Positions 55,788 to 64,000 of a stretch of DNA of 64,000 bases are shown piece by piece. The notes under the pieces are model-generated. The model was not told the origin of the DNA, made no database searches, and saw nothing but the letters and a program-made list of their open reading frames with translations. The stretch's first letter is position 1. Every line of letters begins with the position of its first letter. The position numbers and the translations under genes were made by a program. This DNA is from Flammeovirgaceae bacterium UBA2338 (GTDB taxonomy: Bacteria; Bacteroidota; Bacteroidia; Cytophagales; Cyclobacteriaceae): assembly GCA_002344795.1 (NCBI GenBank), contig DDUM01000050.1, positions 1-64,000 on the forward strand, given 5' to 3'.

Positions 55788-56518
55788 GTAAGGTGATAAT
55801 AATTGATGATGAGCCACTGGCAAGAAGCATTGTTAAAGAATATTTGTCGCGATACCCGGAGATGGAGGTGGTACAGGAATGCGGAGATGGGTTTGAAGGC
55901 GTAAAGGCCATTACAGCATGGCAACCTGATTTAATCTTTCTGGATATTCAAATGCCAAAGATCAGTGGATTTGAAATGTTGGAGCTGATTGACAATCCGC
56001 CAGGAGTTATTTTTACGACTGCCTTTGATGAATTTGCTATGCAGGCATTTGAGACCAATGCTGTAGACTACTTACTGAAACCTTTCAGTCAGGATCGTTT
56101 TGAAAAGGCTATCGAAAAATGGAAAAACCAACAACCTAAAAATGAGGCCATTAAACCTTTATTGGAAGATCAGGTAAAACAACCAGAAGAGAGTACGAGG
56201 GTAGTGGTTAAGGTGGGTAGCGCCATCAAGATATTACCCATTCAGGAGATACTTTACATTGAAGCGTATGATGATTATGTAAAGATTTATACGAAAGATG
56301 GCTTTCATTTGAAGAAGAAAACAATGAGTTTTTTTGAGAAAGCCCTGGATCCAAAACAATTTGTTAGGGTGCATCGTTCTTACATTATCTCTTTGAGCCA
56401 GTTGACGAAGATTGAGATGAAGGAAAAGGACAGTCATGTGGCCAAGATGAAGGATGGTGTTGTCATTCCTATGAGTAAAAATGGCTATTCCAAACTGAAG
56501 GAAGTGTTGGGGTTATAA
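55784..56518 (+). CDS. LytTR-family response regulator
   Basis: The ATG at 55784 is used because it overlaps the kinase TGA (ATGA) and gives the normal receiver start (MSKVIIIDDEPLARSI); an in-frame start at 55760 is inside the kinase gene. The receiver has the phospho-acceptor Asp in LIFLDIQMPKISGFEML. The C-terminal 100 residues are LytTR (ILPIQEILYIEAYDDYVKIY, FVRVHRSYIISLSQL), which binds direct repeats upstream of targets. It closes the operon and should act with the LytS kinase. Confidence 0.92.
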   Translation: MSKVIIIDDEPLARSIVKEYLSRYPEMEVVQECGDGFEGVKAITAWQPDLIFLDIQMPKISGFEMLELIDNPPGVIFTTAFDEFAMQAFETNAVDYLLKPFSQDRFEKAIEKWKNQQPKNEAIKPLLEDQVKQPEESTRVVVKVGSAIKILPIQEILYIEAYDDYVKIYTKDGFHLKKKTMSFFEKALDPKQFVRVHRSYIISLSQLTKIEMKEKDSHVAKMKDGVVIPMSKNGYSKLKEVLGL

Positions 56519-56573
56519 TTCCGGCTCGTTAATTGCAAAGTGGTAGTTATATTGAGATGTTAATTCCAATGCA

Positions 56574-57158
56574 ATGAATGTAAAACTTATCACGATAATA
56601 TTACTGCTGGCTATCGTTTCTTCATGCCGCAGTACGCGCACTCCGGTTACTCCTCAGCAGCCCTCTTTGCCTGAAGGTGAAGTGGAAATAATAGTAGCTT
56701 GCTCAGGGCCTGAATTTTTTACAGATGGGGAAGTGTTCAGGGCGAATTCTGTGGGTGAAAGCATGGACTTATCAGTCTCCAAACGCAAGGCCATGACTAA
56801 CGCCCGCTCTCAATTGGCGGCAAGTATCCAAACAACGGTAAAGTCAGTAACGGATAATTATGTAAAGTCAAGCGAAAATAACAATGAAGAGGAAATAGGA
56901 GAGCGTTTTGAGAGCTTGAATCGGGAAGTAGTGAGCCAGGAGTTGAGGGGAATTAGAAAAATTTGCGAGAGGTATTTTCATACGCCTGAAGGTAACTATA
57001 AAACGTATGTGGCGATCGAGCTTTCTGCACAGGAACTGGTGAGTGCATATCACAGCAGATTGCAAAACATGAAGGGAATTGACTATGATTACGAGAAGTT
57101 CAAACAAATATTTGAAGCGGAGATGCTCAGGAATAAGCAAGACTCAATTGATGATTGA
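56574..57158 (+). CDS. LPP20-like lipoprotein
   Basis: The lipobox VSSC is at residues 15-18, so Cys18 is lipidated. The mature part (LSVSKRKAMTNARSQLAASI, SQELRGIRKICERYFHTPEG, TYVAIELSAQELVSAYHSRL) has the layout of LPP20-type lipoproteins, which are found across Gram-negatives as envelope proteins. It follows the LytTR regulator by 55 bp on the same strand and may be a target of that system, though this is inferred from position. Confidence 0.72.
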   Translation: MNVKLITIILLLAIVSSCRSTRTPVTPQQPSLPEGEVEIIVACSGPEFFTDGEVFRANSVGESMDLSVSKRKAMTNARSQLAASIQTTVKSVTDNYVKSSENNNEEEIGERFESLNREVVSQELRGIRKICERYFHTPEGNYKTYVAIELSAQELVSAYHSRLQNMKGIDYDYEKFKQIFEAEMLRNKQDSIDD

Positions 57159-57322
57159 GTCAGGAAGATAAATCTGTTTGACAATAAGAGACTTACCAAA
57201 TTCACCCCATATTTTATCCGTTTTTATTGAACTATTAACCCTATAAGTATGTAGGTTTAATTGGAATTTATTGTTTCAGCAGAATAGGTATATCTATTCC
57301 ATCTTGGATTTCAATTAAATGA

Positions 57323-58525
57323 ATGAACAAGCCAACAGACATACAAGAATTGCCATCTATGCCTAATGCTGATTCGGAAGCATTGTTAAAAAAATATATC
57401 GATGTAAGGGCACATACCCTGCAGATAGTACGTCCGTTGCGTGCAGAGGATTTTGTTGTACAGCCTGTAGTGGATGTTAGTCCCGCAAAGTGGCACATGG
57501 CACACACCACATGGTTCTTTGAAGAGTTCTTTCTTGCGAAATCATCAGACAGCTATAAACGTTTCCATCCGAGGTACGCGTTTCTCTTCAATAGTTATTA
57601 TGAAAGTGTAGGTGAGCGGGTGCTGCGCCCAAACCGAGGCAACATGTCGCGTCCCACGGTAGATGAAATAAGGGATTATCGCCAATTTGTAGATGAACAC
57701 ATGATGTCATTAATTCCACAATTGAACCCTGCCTCTCTTCAATTGTTGGAACTGGGACTGAATCACGAACAACAACATCAGGAATTGATGTTAACAGACA
57801 TTAAGTATGTGCTTGGACATAATCCATTGTTTCCTCCCTACGATGAGCAATTTGAAGAAACTCCGAATCGTAAAATTGAGGAAGGATTTATTTCCATTGA
57901 AGAAGGGGTGTACGAAGTAGGATTTGAAGGAGAGGGATTCCATTTTGATAATGAAAAAGAGCGGCACAAGGTTTATGTAAATCAATTTGAAATCAGAAAG
58001 AACCTTGTGACCAATTCTGAATACAAGGAATTTGTTGAAGCTGGAGCATATCAGAATCCAAAATACTGGCACAGTGATGCCTGGGCCTGGATTAAGGAGA
58101 ATAATATCACCCAACCCCTTCATTGGCATCAGATAGATAATAATTGGTATAGGTATGCCTTAGCGGGATTGCAATTACTGGATGGTGGAGAGCCAGTGAC
58201 GCATGTTAATTTTTATGAGGCAGCCGCTTTTGCAGAATGGTCAGGGATGCGCTTGCCTACGGAATTTGAATGGGAAGTGGCAAGCGATCAATTTGTTTGG
58301 GGGCAACGATGGGAGCATACGAATAGCGCCTATTTGCCATACCCTGGTTTTTTAAAACCCGAAGGAGCCATTGGTGAATACAATGGCAAGTTTATGGTCA
58401 ATCAAATGGTATTGCGTGGTAGTTCTGTAGCAACACCTACTGGGCATAGTAGAAAAACATACAGAAATTTTTTTCATCCTCATCTTCAATGGCAATTTTC
58501 TGGAATAAGACTTTGTAAAAAATGA
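57323..58525 (+). CDS. egtB: Ergothioneine biosynthesis sulfoxide synthase EgtB
   Basis: The N-terminal DinB-type domain supplies the iron ligands: His58 or His61 (WHMAHTTWF) and His148/His152 (LNHEQQHQELM). The C-terminal FGE-sulfatase domain begins VYEVGFEGEGFHFDNEKERH and includes GMRLPTEFEWEVA. The enzyme joins a thiol (gamma-glutamylcysteine or cysteine) to hercynine. 400 residues is in the normal range. It overlaps egtD by ATGA (58522-58525), so the two steps of the pathway are coupled. A small palindrome, gaatag-gtatat-ctattc, sits just upstream. Confidence 0.93.
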   Translation: MNKPTDIQELPSMPNADSEALLKKYIDVRAHTLQIVRPLRAEDFVVQPVVDVSPAKWHMAHTTWFFEEFFLAKSSDSYKRFHPRYAFLFNSYYESVGERVLRPNRGNMSRPTVDEIRDYRQFVDEHMMSLIPQLNPASLQLLELGLNHEQQHQELMLTDIKYVLGHNPLFPPYDEQFEETPNRKIEEGFISIEEGVYEVGFEGEGFHFDNEKERHKVYVNQFEIRKNLVTNSEYKEFVEAGAYQNPKYWHSDAWAWIKENNITQPLHWHQIDNNWYRYALAGLQLLDGGEPVTHVNFYEAAAFAEWSGMRLPTEFEWEVASDQFVWGQRWEHTNSAYLPYPGFLKPEGAIGEYNGKFMVNQMVLRGSSVATPTGHSRKTYRNFFHPHLQWQFSGIRLCKK

Positions 58526-59490
58526 TTCAAACGAAAACGTACAATAAGGAGGTCTTAAAAGCAATTGAAGAGGGTCTAGACCGAAAGCCAAAACGATTGC
58601 CCAGTTGGCTATTTTATGATGAAATTGGTGATAAGATATTCCAGGCTATTATGCGAATGCCAACTTACTACCTTACGGCAAGTGAGTTTGAAATTTTCAG
58701 AACGCAGAAGGATAGAATATTGAACCACATCATTGCGGATGGGAGTTCGTTTAAACTCGTAGAGCTAGGTGCGGGGGACGGAACAAAAACAGAAGTGTTG
58801 TTAGTTTATTTCCTAAATAAAAACGTGCCTTTTACTTATGTGCCAGTGGACGTATCAGAGGCTGTTCTGACTCAGTTGTCCACAAGGTTAAAAAAATCCT
58901 TACCTGATTTGAAAATTCACCCTGAGCGTAAACTTTATAGTGAAGCACTGGAAATTATGAAGAATGATACCAGTGAAAGGAAGCTGATATTGTTCCTTGG
59001 TGCCAACATTGGAAATTTCAATAGCGAAGAAGCGATCACGTTCATTAAGAAACTTGCAATTAATATGAATGCGCCAGATAGGTTATTGATTGGCTTTGAC
59101 TTAAAAAAAGACCCCCGTCTTATTCAGGCAGCTTATGATGACCCAGAGGGGATCACACGAGAATTTAATCTGAATCTGTTGGGCAGAATCAATAGAGAAT
59201 TTGGCGGACAATTTGATTTGGAACTGTTTTCACATTATCCTTTTTATGACCCAGAAACAGGAGTCACAAAAAGTTTTTTAGTGAGCAAACAAGAACAAGA
59301 TGTGTGGATTGATGCGTTGGAAAAGTATGTATACTTTGAAGAGGCCGAGGTTATCCATACAGAGGTGTCACAGAAGTATGACCTGAAAATGATCAATCTA
59401 CTGGCGGCTCAGACAGGCTTGGAAATCGTTGACGTGATTTATGATCAGAAGAAGTATTTTGCCGATGTAGTTTTTAAATTGAAAGATTAA
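58522..59490 (+). CDS. egtD: L-histidine N-alpha-methyltransferase EgtD
   Basis: A 322-residue SAM-dependent enzyme that trimethylates L-histidine to hercynine, the first step of ergothioneine synthesis. The SAM loop is LVELGAGDGTKTE (Gly83-Gly87), and PTYYLTASE (47-55) is the conserved substrate-binding stretch. FLGANIGNFNSEEA and IGFDLKKDP also fit. egtB directly precedes it with a 4-base overlap. No egtA, egtC or egtE is nearby; bacteria of this group often need only EgtB and EgtD plus a lyase elsewhere. Its stop overlaps the convergent acyl-CoA ligase stop by 4 bp. Confidence 0.93.
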   Translation: MIQTKTYNKEVLKAIEEGLDRKPKRLPSWLFYDEIGDKIFQAIMRMPTYYLTASEFEIFRTQKDRILNHIIADGSSFKLVELGAGDGTKTEVLLVYFLNKNVPFTYVPVDVSEAVLTQLSTRLKKSLPDLKIHPERKLYSEALEIMKNDTSERKLILFLGANIGNFNSEEAITFIKKLAINMNAPDRLLIGFDLKKDPRLIQAAYDDPEGITREFNLNLLGRINREFGGQFDLELFSHYPFYDPETGVTKSFLVSKQEQDVWIDALEKYVYFEEAEVIHTEVSQKYDLKMINLLAAQTGLEIVDVIYDQKKYFADVVFKLKD

Positions 59491-61307
59491 ATGGGCTTAC
59501 CGTAAATTTTTTCGATTTCATTTGCATATTTCTTTTCCAGCACGGTTCTTACTGGTTTTAAGGTATGGGTAATTTCCCCTTCTTCTGCAGTCCATTCTTT
59601 TGGGCATAAAACGAATCCCTTAATTTGTTTAAAATTGGGCAGCTCGCCATTAAGTATATTTATCTCAGATTGAAACTTGTCAATCACCTTAATATTGTGA
59701 ATCATAAATTCCCCTGAAGTCCAGTGAATGTTTTCACTTTTGCACCAGTCCTCCATTATTCCGAAATGAGGAACGATCAATGCTGCCACAAATGGTTTCT
59801 GAAATCCAATGATCAGGCACCGTTGAATAAAGGGTGATTGGGCAAGGTGATTTTGAAGTTGTTGAGGAGCAATGTATTTCCCCGATGAAGTTTTAAATAT
59901 TTCCTTTTTGCGATCCGTTATTTGTAAAAACCGTTGGTGCACTATCTTTCCGATGTCGCCAGTTTTGAACCAGCCATCTGCTGTGAAGGCCTCCTTAGTG
60001 AGTTCAGGCTTCATAAAATAGCCCTGAGTAACGTTTGGCCCTTTTACCCAAATCTCACCTTCACCTTCTTCCTCATTTTCATTGTTTTCCAATGCTTCTA
60101 TTTTTATCTCAACACCAGGAATAACCAAACCTACAGTCCCAAATTTATTTAGCCCCGGATCAAAACGATTAATACTTATCATCGGTGATGTCTCGGTGAG
60201 TCCATAGCCCTCAGCAACTTGTATACCTGCCGCAGTCAGCAGCCGCCCTATCTCTGGTCTTAAGGTTGCAGCTCCCACAACCATATACTTAATTCTTCCC
60301 CCTAACATTTTTCGCCAATGACGGAGAACCAAAAGCCTGGCGAAAAACAGTTTTAATCCGTAGTTGAAACCAATCCTTTCGCGCTCTTTATATTTTCTAC
60401 CAATATTAATCGCCCACTGAATTGTTTTTCGTTTGATTGTATTCTTTGATAATAGTTGTTGTTGTAGGTAGTCATACATCTTTTCCAACACCCTCGGTAC
60501 CGATGTACAGAATAGAGGTCGCACTGATTTAAAGTCGTGAGTAAAGCTTTCACGTGAACTGCTGAAGTAAATGGAAACCCCAAAGGCGATGTAAGCATAG
60601 TTGGTCGTGCGTTCGAGAATGTGACTAAAGGGTAAAAAGCTCAAGACAGCATCTTCGGGTTCCAGTGGGATGAAAGTAAGTGCTGATTTAATATTACAAA
60701 CGATATTATAATGGGAGAGGATAACTCCTTTTGGTTCACCAGCACTACCTGACGTATACATAATACATGCAGTATCCGTTGGTTCTACCTTGCTTTTTAT
60801 TCGTTCCAGTTCATCTAATCTTTGCTGAGGAGATTTGTAATTCAGTGCTTCAAAATAATCAATTGCCTCTGATTCAATCTGAAACACCATGGGTTGCTGT
60901 GGCACCAACAAAGCAATCGTTTTAAATTGTTTTAAACTGTGACTTGTTGTTATGCACAACCTGGCCTCAGTTTCTTCAAGAATATTTTTGAACTCCTCAC
61001 CGTATTGGTAGGGATGGATAGGAACTACCACCATGCCAATTTGCTGACAGGCAAAATCAATGATCATCCATTCTGGTCGACCGATGTAAGGAACCAATAC
61101 TGCTTTATCTCCTCTTTTAAAATTATTGTTTAGTAACCAACAGGAGACATGATTAACCTTCCATTGAAACTCTTCAATGGATATGGGTTGCCATTTGTCA
61201 TTAACAAAATAATTGAGTGCTCGTGAGTTTGGATATTTCTTTTGTTGATAGTCTATGAGATCAAACAAACGGGTAAAGTCATTGCCTTTTTTTGAGCTGA
61301 TCTCCAT
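59487..61307 (-). CDS. Long-chain acyl-CoA synthetase (AMP-binding)
   Basis: A 606-residue adenylate-forming enzyme. The P-loop-like motif is MYTSGSAGEPKG (183-194). GYGLTETSPM, WFKTGDIG and the hinge DRKKEIFKTSSGKYIAP follow. The spacing and size are those of the FadD15/long-chain type. It activates fatty acids with ATP and CoA. It lies 2 bp from the alpha/beta-hydrolase gene upstream, so the operon could couple lipid or ester release with fatty-acid activation. Confidence 0.9.
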   Translation of the reverse strand: MEISSKKGNDFTRLFDLIDYQQKKYPNSRALNYFVNDKWQPISIEEFQWKVNHVSCWLLNNNFKRGDKAVLVPYIGRPEWMIIDFACQQIGMVVVPIHPYQYGEEFKNILEETEARLCITTSHSLKQFKTIALLVPQQPMVFQIESEAIDYFEALNYKSPQQRLDELERIKSKVEPTDTACIMYTSGSAGEPKGVILSHYNIVCNIKSALTFIPLEPEDAVLSFLPFSHILERTTNYAYIAFGVSIYFSSSRESFTHDFKSVRPLFCTSVPRVLEKMYDYLQQQLLSKNTIKRKTIQWAINIGRKYKERERIGFNYGLKLFFARLLVLRHWRKMLGGRIKYMVVGAATLRPEIGRLLTAAGIQVAEGYGLTETSPMISINRFDPGLNKFGTVGLVIPGVEIKIEALENNENEEEGEGEIWVKGPNVTQGYFMKPELTKEAFTADGWFKTGDIGKIVHQRFLQITDRKKEIFKTSSGKYIAPQQLQNHLAQSPFIQRCLIIGFQKPFVAALIVPHFGIMEDWCKSENIHWTSGEFMIHNIKVIDKFQSEINILNGELPNFKQIKGFVLCPKEWTAEEGEITHTLKPVRTVLEKKYANEIEKIYGKPI

Positions 61308-61309
61308 GG

Positions 61310-62113
61310 CTATTCATTGGTAGGTTTTAAATAAAGTATATCGTAAAGAATTTCAAAAAATTCCGGAAAGTCGGGTAGGTCGTTGTGTTTACCATCTTGG
61401 ATTGGATGTAGTGTTATCTTTTCAGGGTATAGGGCTTTTAATTTTTCACTTTGCTTGAAGGTAATTAATTTATCATTTGTACCGTGGATAATATGAATAG
61501 GGAAGGTTCCTGTTTTAAGATACAGATCTGTTCGCATATCATATTTGAGTAACCATTTTAATGGTGTGAAGAATAAATACCGGTTCACATTATAGTAGAA
61601 ACTGTAGTAAGGCGAGTCCAGGATGAGCATTCTTGGGTTATTCCAGGAGGCCACCCGTGCTGCAATGCCACTCCCCAATGATCGGCCATATATTACAATT
61701 TTATCTTCGGAGTAAGATTGAGTCAGCCATTTGTAAATATAATTAGCGTCATTAAATACCTTTTTCTGGCTTCTTTTTCCCCTACTTTTCCCAAACCCTC
61801 TGTAGTCGATCATAATAAAGTCATACCCATTGCTGAGGAAATCCTTTGAAAATTTGCCCCATCCCTTTATGCTTTTGGAGTTGCCCTTAAGATAAAAGAC
61901 GATACCCCTTGTATTAGGAACCTTAAAATAGATGGCATTGATTCTGCCTCCATCTTCCATGTCAAAATTCAGCTCTTCAAATGGGAAAGGATACTTGAAT
62001 GTAAACGAAGGCGCAAGTCGTTCGGGTCGGAAGAATGCAAAGTGTTGAAATAAATAAAACGACACACAAATGGCGACATAGATGATGGCAACAATTAGTA
62101 GTATGTCGATCAT
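61310..62113 (-). CDS. Membrane-anchored alpha/beta hydrolase (1)
   Basis: One N-terminal helix (IDILLIVAIIYVAICVSFYL) anchors it. The nucleophile elbow is GRSLGSG with Ser145. IDYRGFGKSRG before it, HGTNDKLITF (catalytic Asp) and DGKHNDLPDF (His) after it complete the triad. It is paralogous to the next gene and precedes the acyl-CoA ligase by 2 bp, suggesting it frees an acyl chain. Confidence 0.88.
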   Translation of the reverse strand: MIDILLIVAIIYVAICVSFYLFQHFAFFRPERLAPSFTFKYPFPFEELNFDMEDGGRINAIYFKVPNTRGIVFYLKGNSKSIKGWGKFSKDFLSNGYDFIMIDYRGFGKSRGKRSQKKVFNDANYIYKWLTQSYSEDKIVIYGRSLGSGIAARVASWNNPRMLILDSPYYSFYYNVNRYLFFTPLKWLLKYDMRTDLYLKTGTFPIHIIHGTNDKLITFKQSEKLKALYPEKITLHPIQDGKHNDLPDFPEFFEILYDILYLKPTNE

Positions 62114-62157
62114 AGATTCTTCAATTTAGGAAGAATGGATTGAATATACGATGTAGA

Positions 62158-62976
62158 TTATTTTAAAATTTCTTTTAGGTGGGTGTGGTATGATTCAAAA
62201 TCACGAATGTTTTTATGGCCCGCTCCTTCAATGATAATGAAATTATCAGGTTGATCTAATAGGGGCTTTAGCTTCTCAGCAGAGGAAAGAGGTACAACCC
62301 AGTCTTCAGTTCCATGAAAGATAAATTTACGGGAAGTGACCTTTGGGAGCGATTCAATATTGGACTGCGAAAGATCAATTGGAAATAGGTATAACGCAGG
62401 CAGAAGAGGCCAATAGACTACATCTTCGAATTCAGCAAATGGAGTTTCAAGAATTAAGATATCAGCCCTCACTTTTGTGGCGAGATGTGATGCCACGGTA
62501 GAACCCAATGATCTGCCATATAGGATTATCTTCGAAGGGTTGAACTCCTGGATCGCCCAGTTGAAAACTTCAAAGCTATCATGATACAGATTATTCGGGT
62601 TTGAGATGCCTTCACTCTTGCCGTACCCTCGGTAGTCATACATCAACACATCGTATCCCAGTGCCGTAAAGTCAATTGCATAGTTGCCCCACCTTTGTAA
62701 ATTATCAGCATTGCCATGGGTATAAAAAATCAATCCTTTGGATGGGGTGGGAGACTTGAAGAGCAAGGCATCAAGTTCGATGCTGTCATTGATTGCTATA
62801 AAGTATTCCTGAAAGGGCTGAGAAAATCTGAATTGATAGTTGTGCGGATAAGAGGTGGATTGAAAAATAACCTGGTTGCGAAAGGTGTAAAAAAGCGTCA
62901 ATGAAAGAATGTAAACACCGATAAGGAGGAACAACCATAATCGAAATTTCCGGCCACTAAAAATGGGTATTGGCAT
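62158..62976 (-). CDS. Membrane-anchored alpha/beta hydrolase (2)
   Basis: An N-terminal helix (LWLFLLIGVYILSLTLFYTF) is followed by the same hydrolase fold: YDYRGYGKSEG, YGRSLGSTVASHLA with Ser156, FHGTEDWVVPL and GAGHKNIRDF. It has the triad Ser/Asp/His and is a tandem paralog of 61310-62113, with a 44-bp gap. Such anchored hydrolases are typical of the family first seen as YfhR-like or ABHD13-like proteins. Confidence 0.88.
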   Translation of the reverse strand: MPIPIFSGRKFRLWLFLLIGVYILSLTLFYTFRNQVIFQSTSYPHNYQFRFSQPFQEYFIAINDSIELDALLFKSPTPSKGLIFYTHGNADNLQRWGNYAIDFTALGYDVLMYDYRGYGKSEGISNPNNLYHDSFEVFNWAIQEFNPSKIILYGRSLGSTVASHLATKVRADILILETPFAEFEDVVYWPLLPALYLFPIDLSQSNIESLPKVTSRKFIFHGTEDWVVPLSSAEKLKPLLDQPDNFIIIEGAGHKNIRDFESYHTHLKEILK

Positions 62977-63010
62977 GCCTACAAAGGTATCATCTTATTT
63001 GATAGAAGTG

Positions 63011-63600
63011 TCAATCAAGTAACTTCCCGAGCAGTACTTCCGCTTTGCTGTTTATCGGGTTTCCTGAACTTCTTCGGAACGAAACAACCTGACCGACATG
63101 CCAGATCGCATCGGCAATGGGCCCGTTCAATAGATTCCAAAACGGATATTCAGTTTTCTTGTCACCACTCTGAAACACCATTTTGAATTCATTTAAATCA
63201 TTTTTGGTTGATAATTTGAGTTGTTGACTTGCCTTTTGAATATTCAATAATGTTCTTTCTCTTAACTGATGGTAGGAAGGGTCTTTATCCTCATGTGGAA
63301 ATACAGTGGTTGTTGTCCGGTGGTATTGACGATTATTTTGGTTAATTCATAAATGTGTTGAAGTGTTTCTTTTGAGGTTCTGGCCTCGTCTCCCGGTCTG
63401 TAATTGAGGTCTGTTTCTCTTAAGCCCTCTGTGGCCCAATAGTACCTGAAGCCCAGCCCGTCCACCATACGCGCGGCAACGGTTTCTGCTGTATAATTTT
63501 CCGGGTAGTCAGGAATTTGGTAATAGGGCAAATCAGTTTGACCGTTGCAAAAGAAGGAAGTTGCTATTCCGATTGAAATGATAATTAGCTTTAATTTCAT
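63011..63600 (-). pseudogene. DinB-like domain protein split by a one-base frameshift
   Basis: The first part (63600 to about 63320) has a signal peptide (MKLKLIIISIGIATSFFCNG) and DinB-like helices ending QHIYELTKIIVNTTG. It then runs out of frame and stops at 63262. In a second frame the reading continues smoothly from TVFPHEDKDPSYHQLRERTL through LNIQKASQQLKL to the true end at 63011, including ADAIWHVGQVVSFRRSSGNP. The join lies near 63310-63330 (gg-acaacaacc on the minus strand). One insertion or deletion explains it. This DinB-like fold is a metal-binding family unrelated to DNA polymerase IV. Confidence 0.75.
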
Positions 63601-63674
63601 TTTTAATAATTAGATTTTAGAACATCAGATAGTACTGAACAATCAGAAAAGTTTTAACTGGTCTGATTTGTCAT

Positions 63675-64000
63675 TCATTTTGTTAACTGGAGTGATTCTT
63701 CAAAGTTACTCATGGAAATTCCCAAAAGTCTTATTTTTTTTGATTCCGGATCTGTACTGACTAGCATCGATTTAACGGCCTTCATGATTTCATTGATATC
63801 ATTTGTACGCTCAGTAAATGATTGACTGCGTGTAATCTGTTTAAAATCGTGATACTTAATTTTTAATGTAACGGTTTTGCCCTTAAGTTGGTTACGGGAC
63901 AACCTGTTGTAAACTGACTGTCCTATTTTGTCCAATTCCTCATACATTTCATCTAATGTGGTAAGGTCTTGTGGGAAGGTGTCTTCTGCGCCTACCGATT
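63675..64000 (-). CDS. dinB: DNA polymerase IV, C-terminal part (continues beyond the window)
   Basis: The minus-strand frame runs off the right edge; what is present reads SVGAEDTFPQDLTTL, then EMYEELDKIGQSVYNRL and TLKIKYHDFKQITRSQSF. These are the end of the thumb region and the little-finger domain of a Y-family polymerase. The ATG at 63945-63947 is inside the gene, not its start. The enzyme carries out error-prone lesion bypass. It ends 75 bp before the broken DinB-like gene. Confidence 0.88.
   Translation of the reverse strand, partial: SVGAEDTFPQDLTTLDEMYEELDKIGQSVYNRLSRNQLKGKTVTLKIKYHDFKQITRSQSFTERTNDINEIMKAVKSMLVSTDPESKKIRLLGISMSNFEESLQLTK

Noticed and set aside
59487..59490. Missing terminator between egtD and the acyl-CoA ligase
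   Set aside because: The genes overlap by 4 bp tail to tail, so any stop must lie inside the opposite gene; I found no hairpin strong enough to report.
1..64000. Reassignment of TAG as a sense codon
   Set aside because: The dihydroorotate-dehydrogenase-like gene and others end in TAG at conserved C-termini, so the two in-frame TAGs are better explained by mutation or error.

Overview
The window looks like chromosome of a Bacteroidota bacterium, most likely a Cytophagales-type lineage. The evidence is moderately low G+C DNA, very few Shine-Dalgarno sequences, TTG...TAnnTTTG-type promoters, a TonB-like protein with the short proline run and PGG-type carboxy domain typical of the phylum, a periplasmic beta-propeller/Y_Y_Y sensor kinase, GxxExxY genes, a CHAT-TPR protein, and many secreted amidohydrolases and DUF proteins known mainly from this group. 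No rRNA, tRNA or CRISPR array was seen.

Layout. 1-7.3 kb: an ankyrin protein, a membrane-anchored AraC regulator and a TPR/SLOG-like protein on the plus strand converge, 3 bp apart, on a TIR-TolB_N-TPR-HD fusion. 7.5-8.8 kb: a scrambled zone of tandem units combining GxxExxY cassettes, ~35-bp inverted repeats and histidine-kinase 3' ends. 8.8-14.2 kb: a giant propeller sensor kinase, a lone receiver and a receiver-nucleotide cyclase in one operon. 14.5-19.1 kb: pyruvate:ferredoxin oxidoreductase (nifJ) and a dihydroorotate-dehydrogenase-like partner. 19.1-27.2 kb: a small TIR relic, M28 peptidase, serine dehydratase, an outer-membrane barrel and lipoprotein, a DEAD-box helicase, and a long GAPDH. 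27.6-35.9 kb: a secreted coiled-coil protein and CHAT-TPR protein, a membrane protein, an amber-interrupted acetyltransferase, TonB, DUF5996 and DUF885 proteins. 36-44.9 kb: cbpA-cbpM, an ECF sigma factor with a membrane partner, M19 dipeptidase, pentapeptide protein, KtrAB potassium uptake, and an SDR-DUF2867 protein. 45-51.3 kb: three amidohydrolase-family proteins, two with lost metal ligands. 51.3-57.2 kb: a peroxiredoxin-thioredoxin operon, then a LiaF-like/DUF4288/LytS/LytTR operon. 57.3-59.5 kb: ergothioneine genes egtB-egtD. 59.5-64 kb: acyl-CoA ligase, two paralogous alpha/beta hydrolases, a frameshifted DinB-like protein and the 3' end of DNA polymerase IV.

Functional themes are signalling (two-component, cyclase, TIR, CHAT), redox protection (Prx/Trx, ergothioneine) and envelope or peptide turnover. 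The most unusual parts are the TIR/SLOG-like convergent pair and the GxxExxY cassette array. Several genes are broken: the kinase fragments, a TIR stub, the GNAT gene with an in-frame TAG, and the DinB-like gene with a one-base shift. These could be real decay or sequence errors; reads would tell them apart. All functional calls are from reading the sequence; no database search was run.
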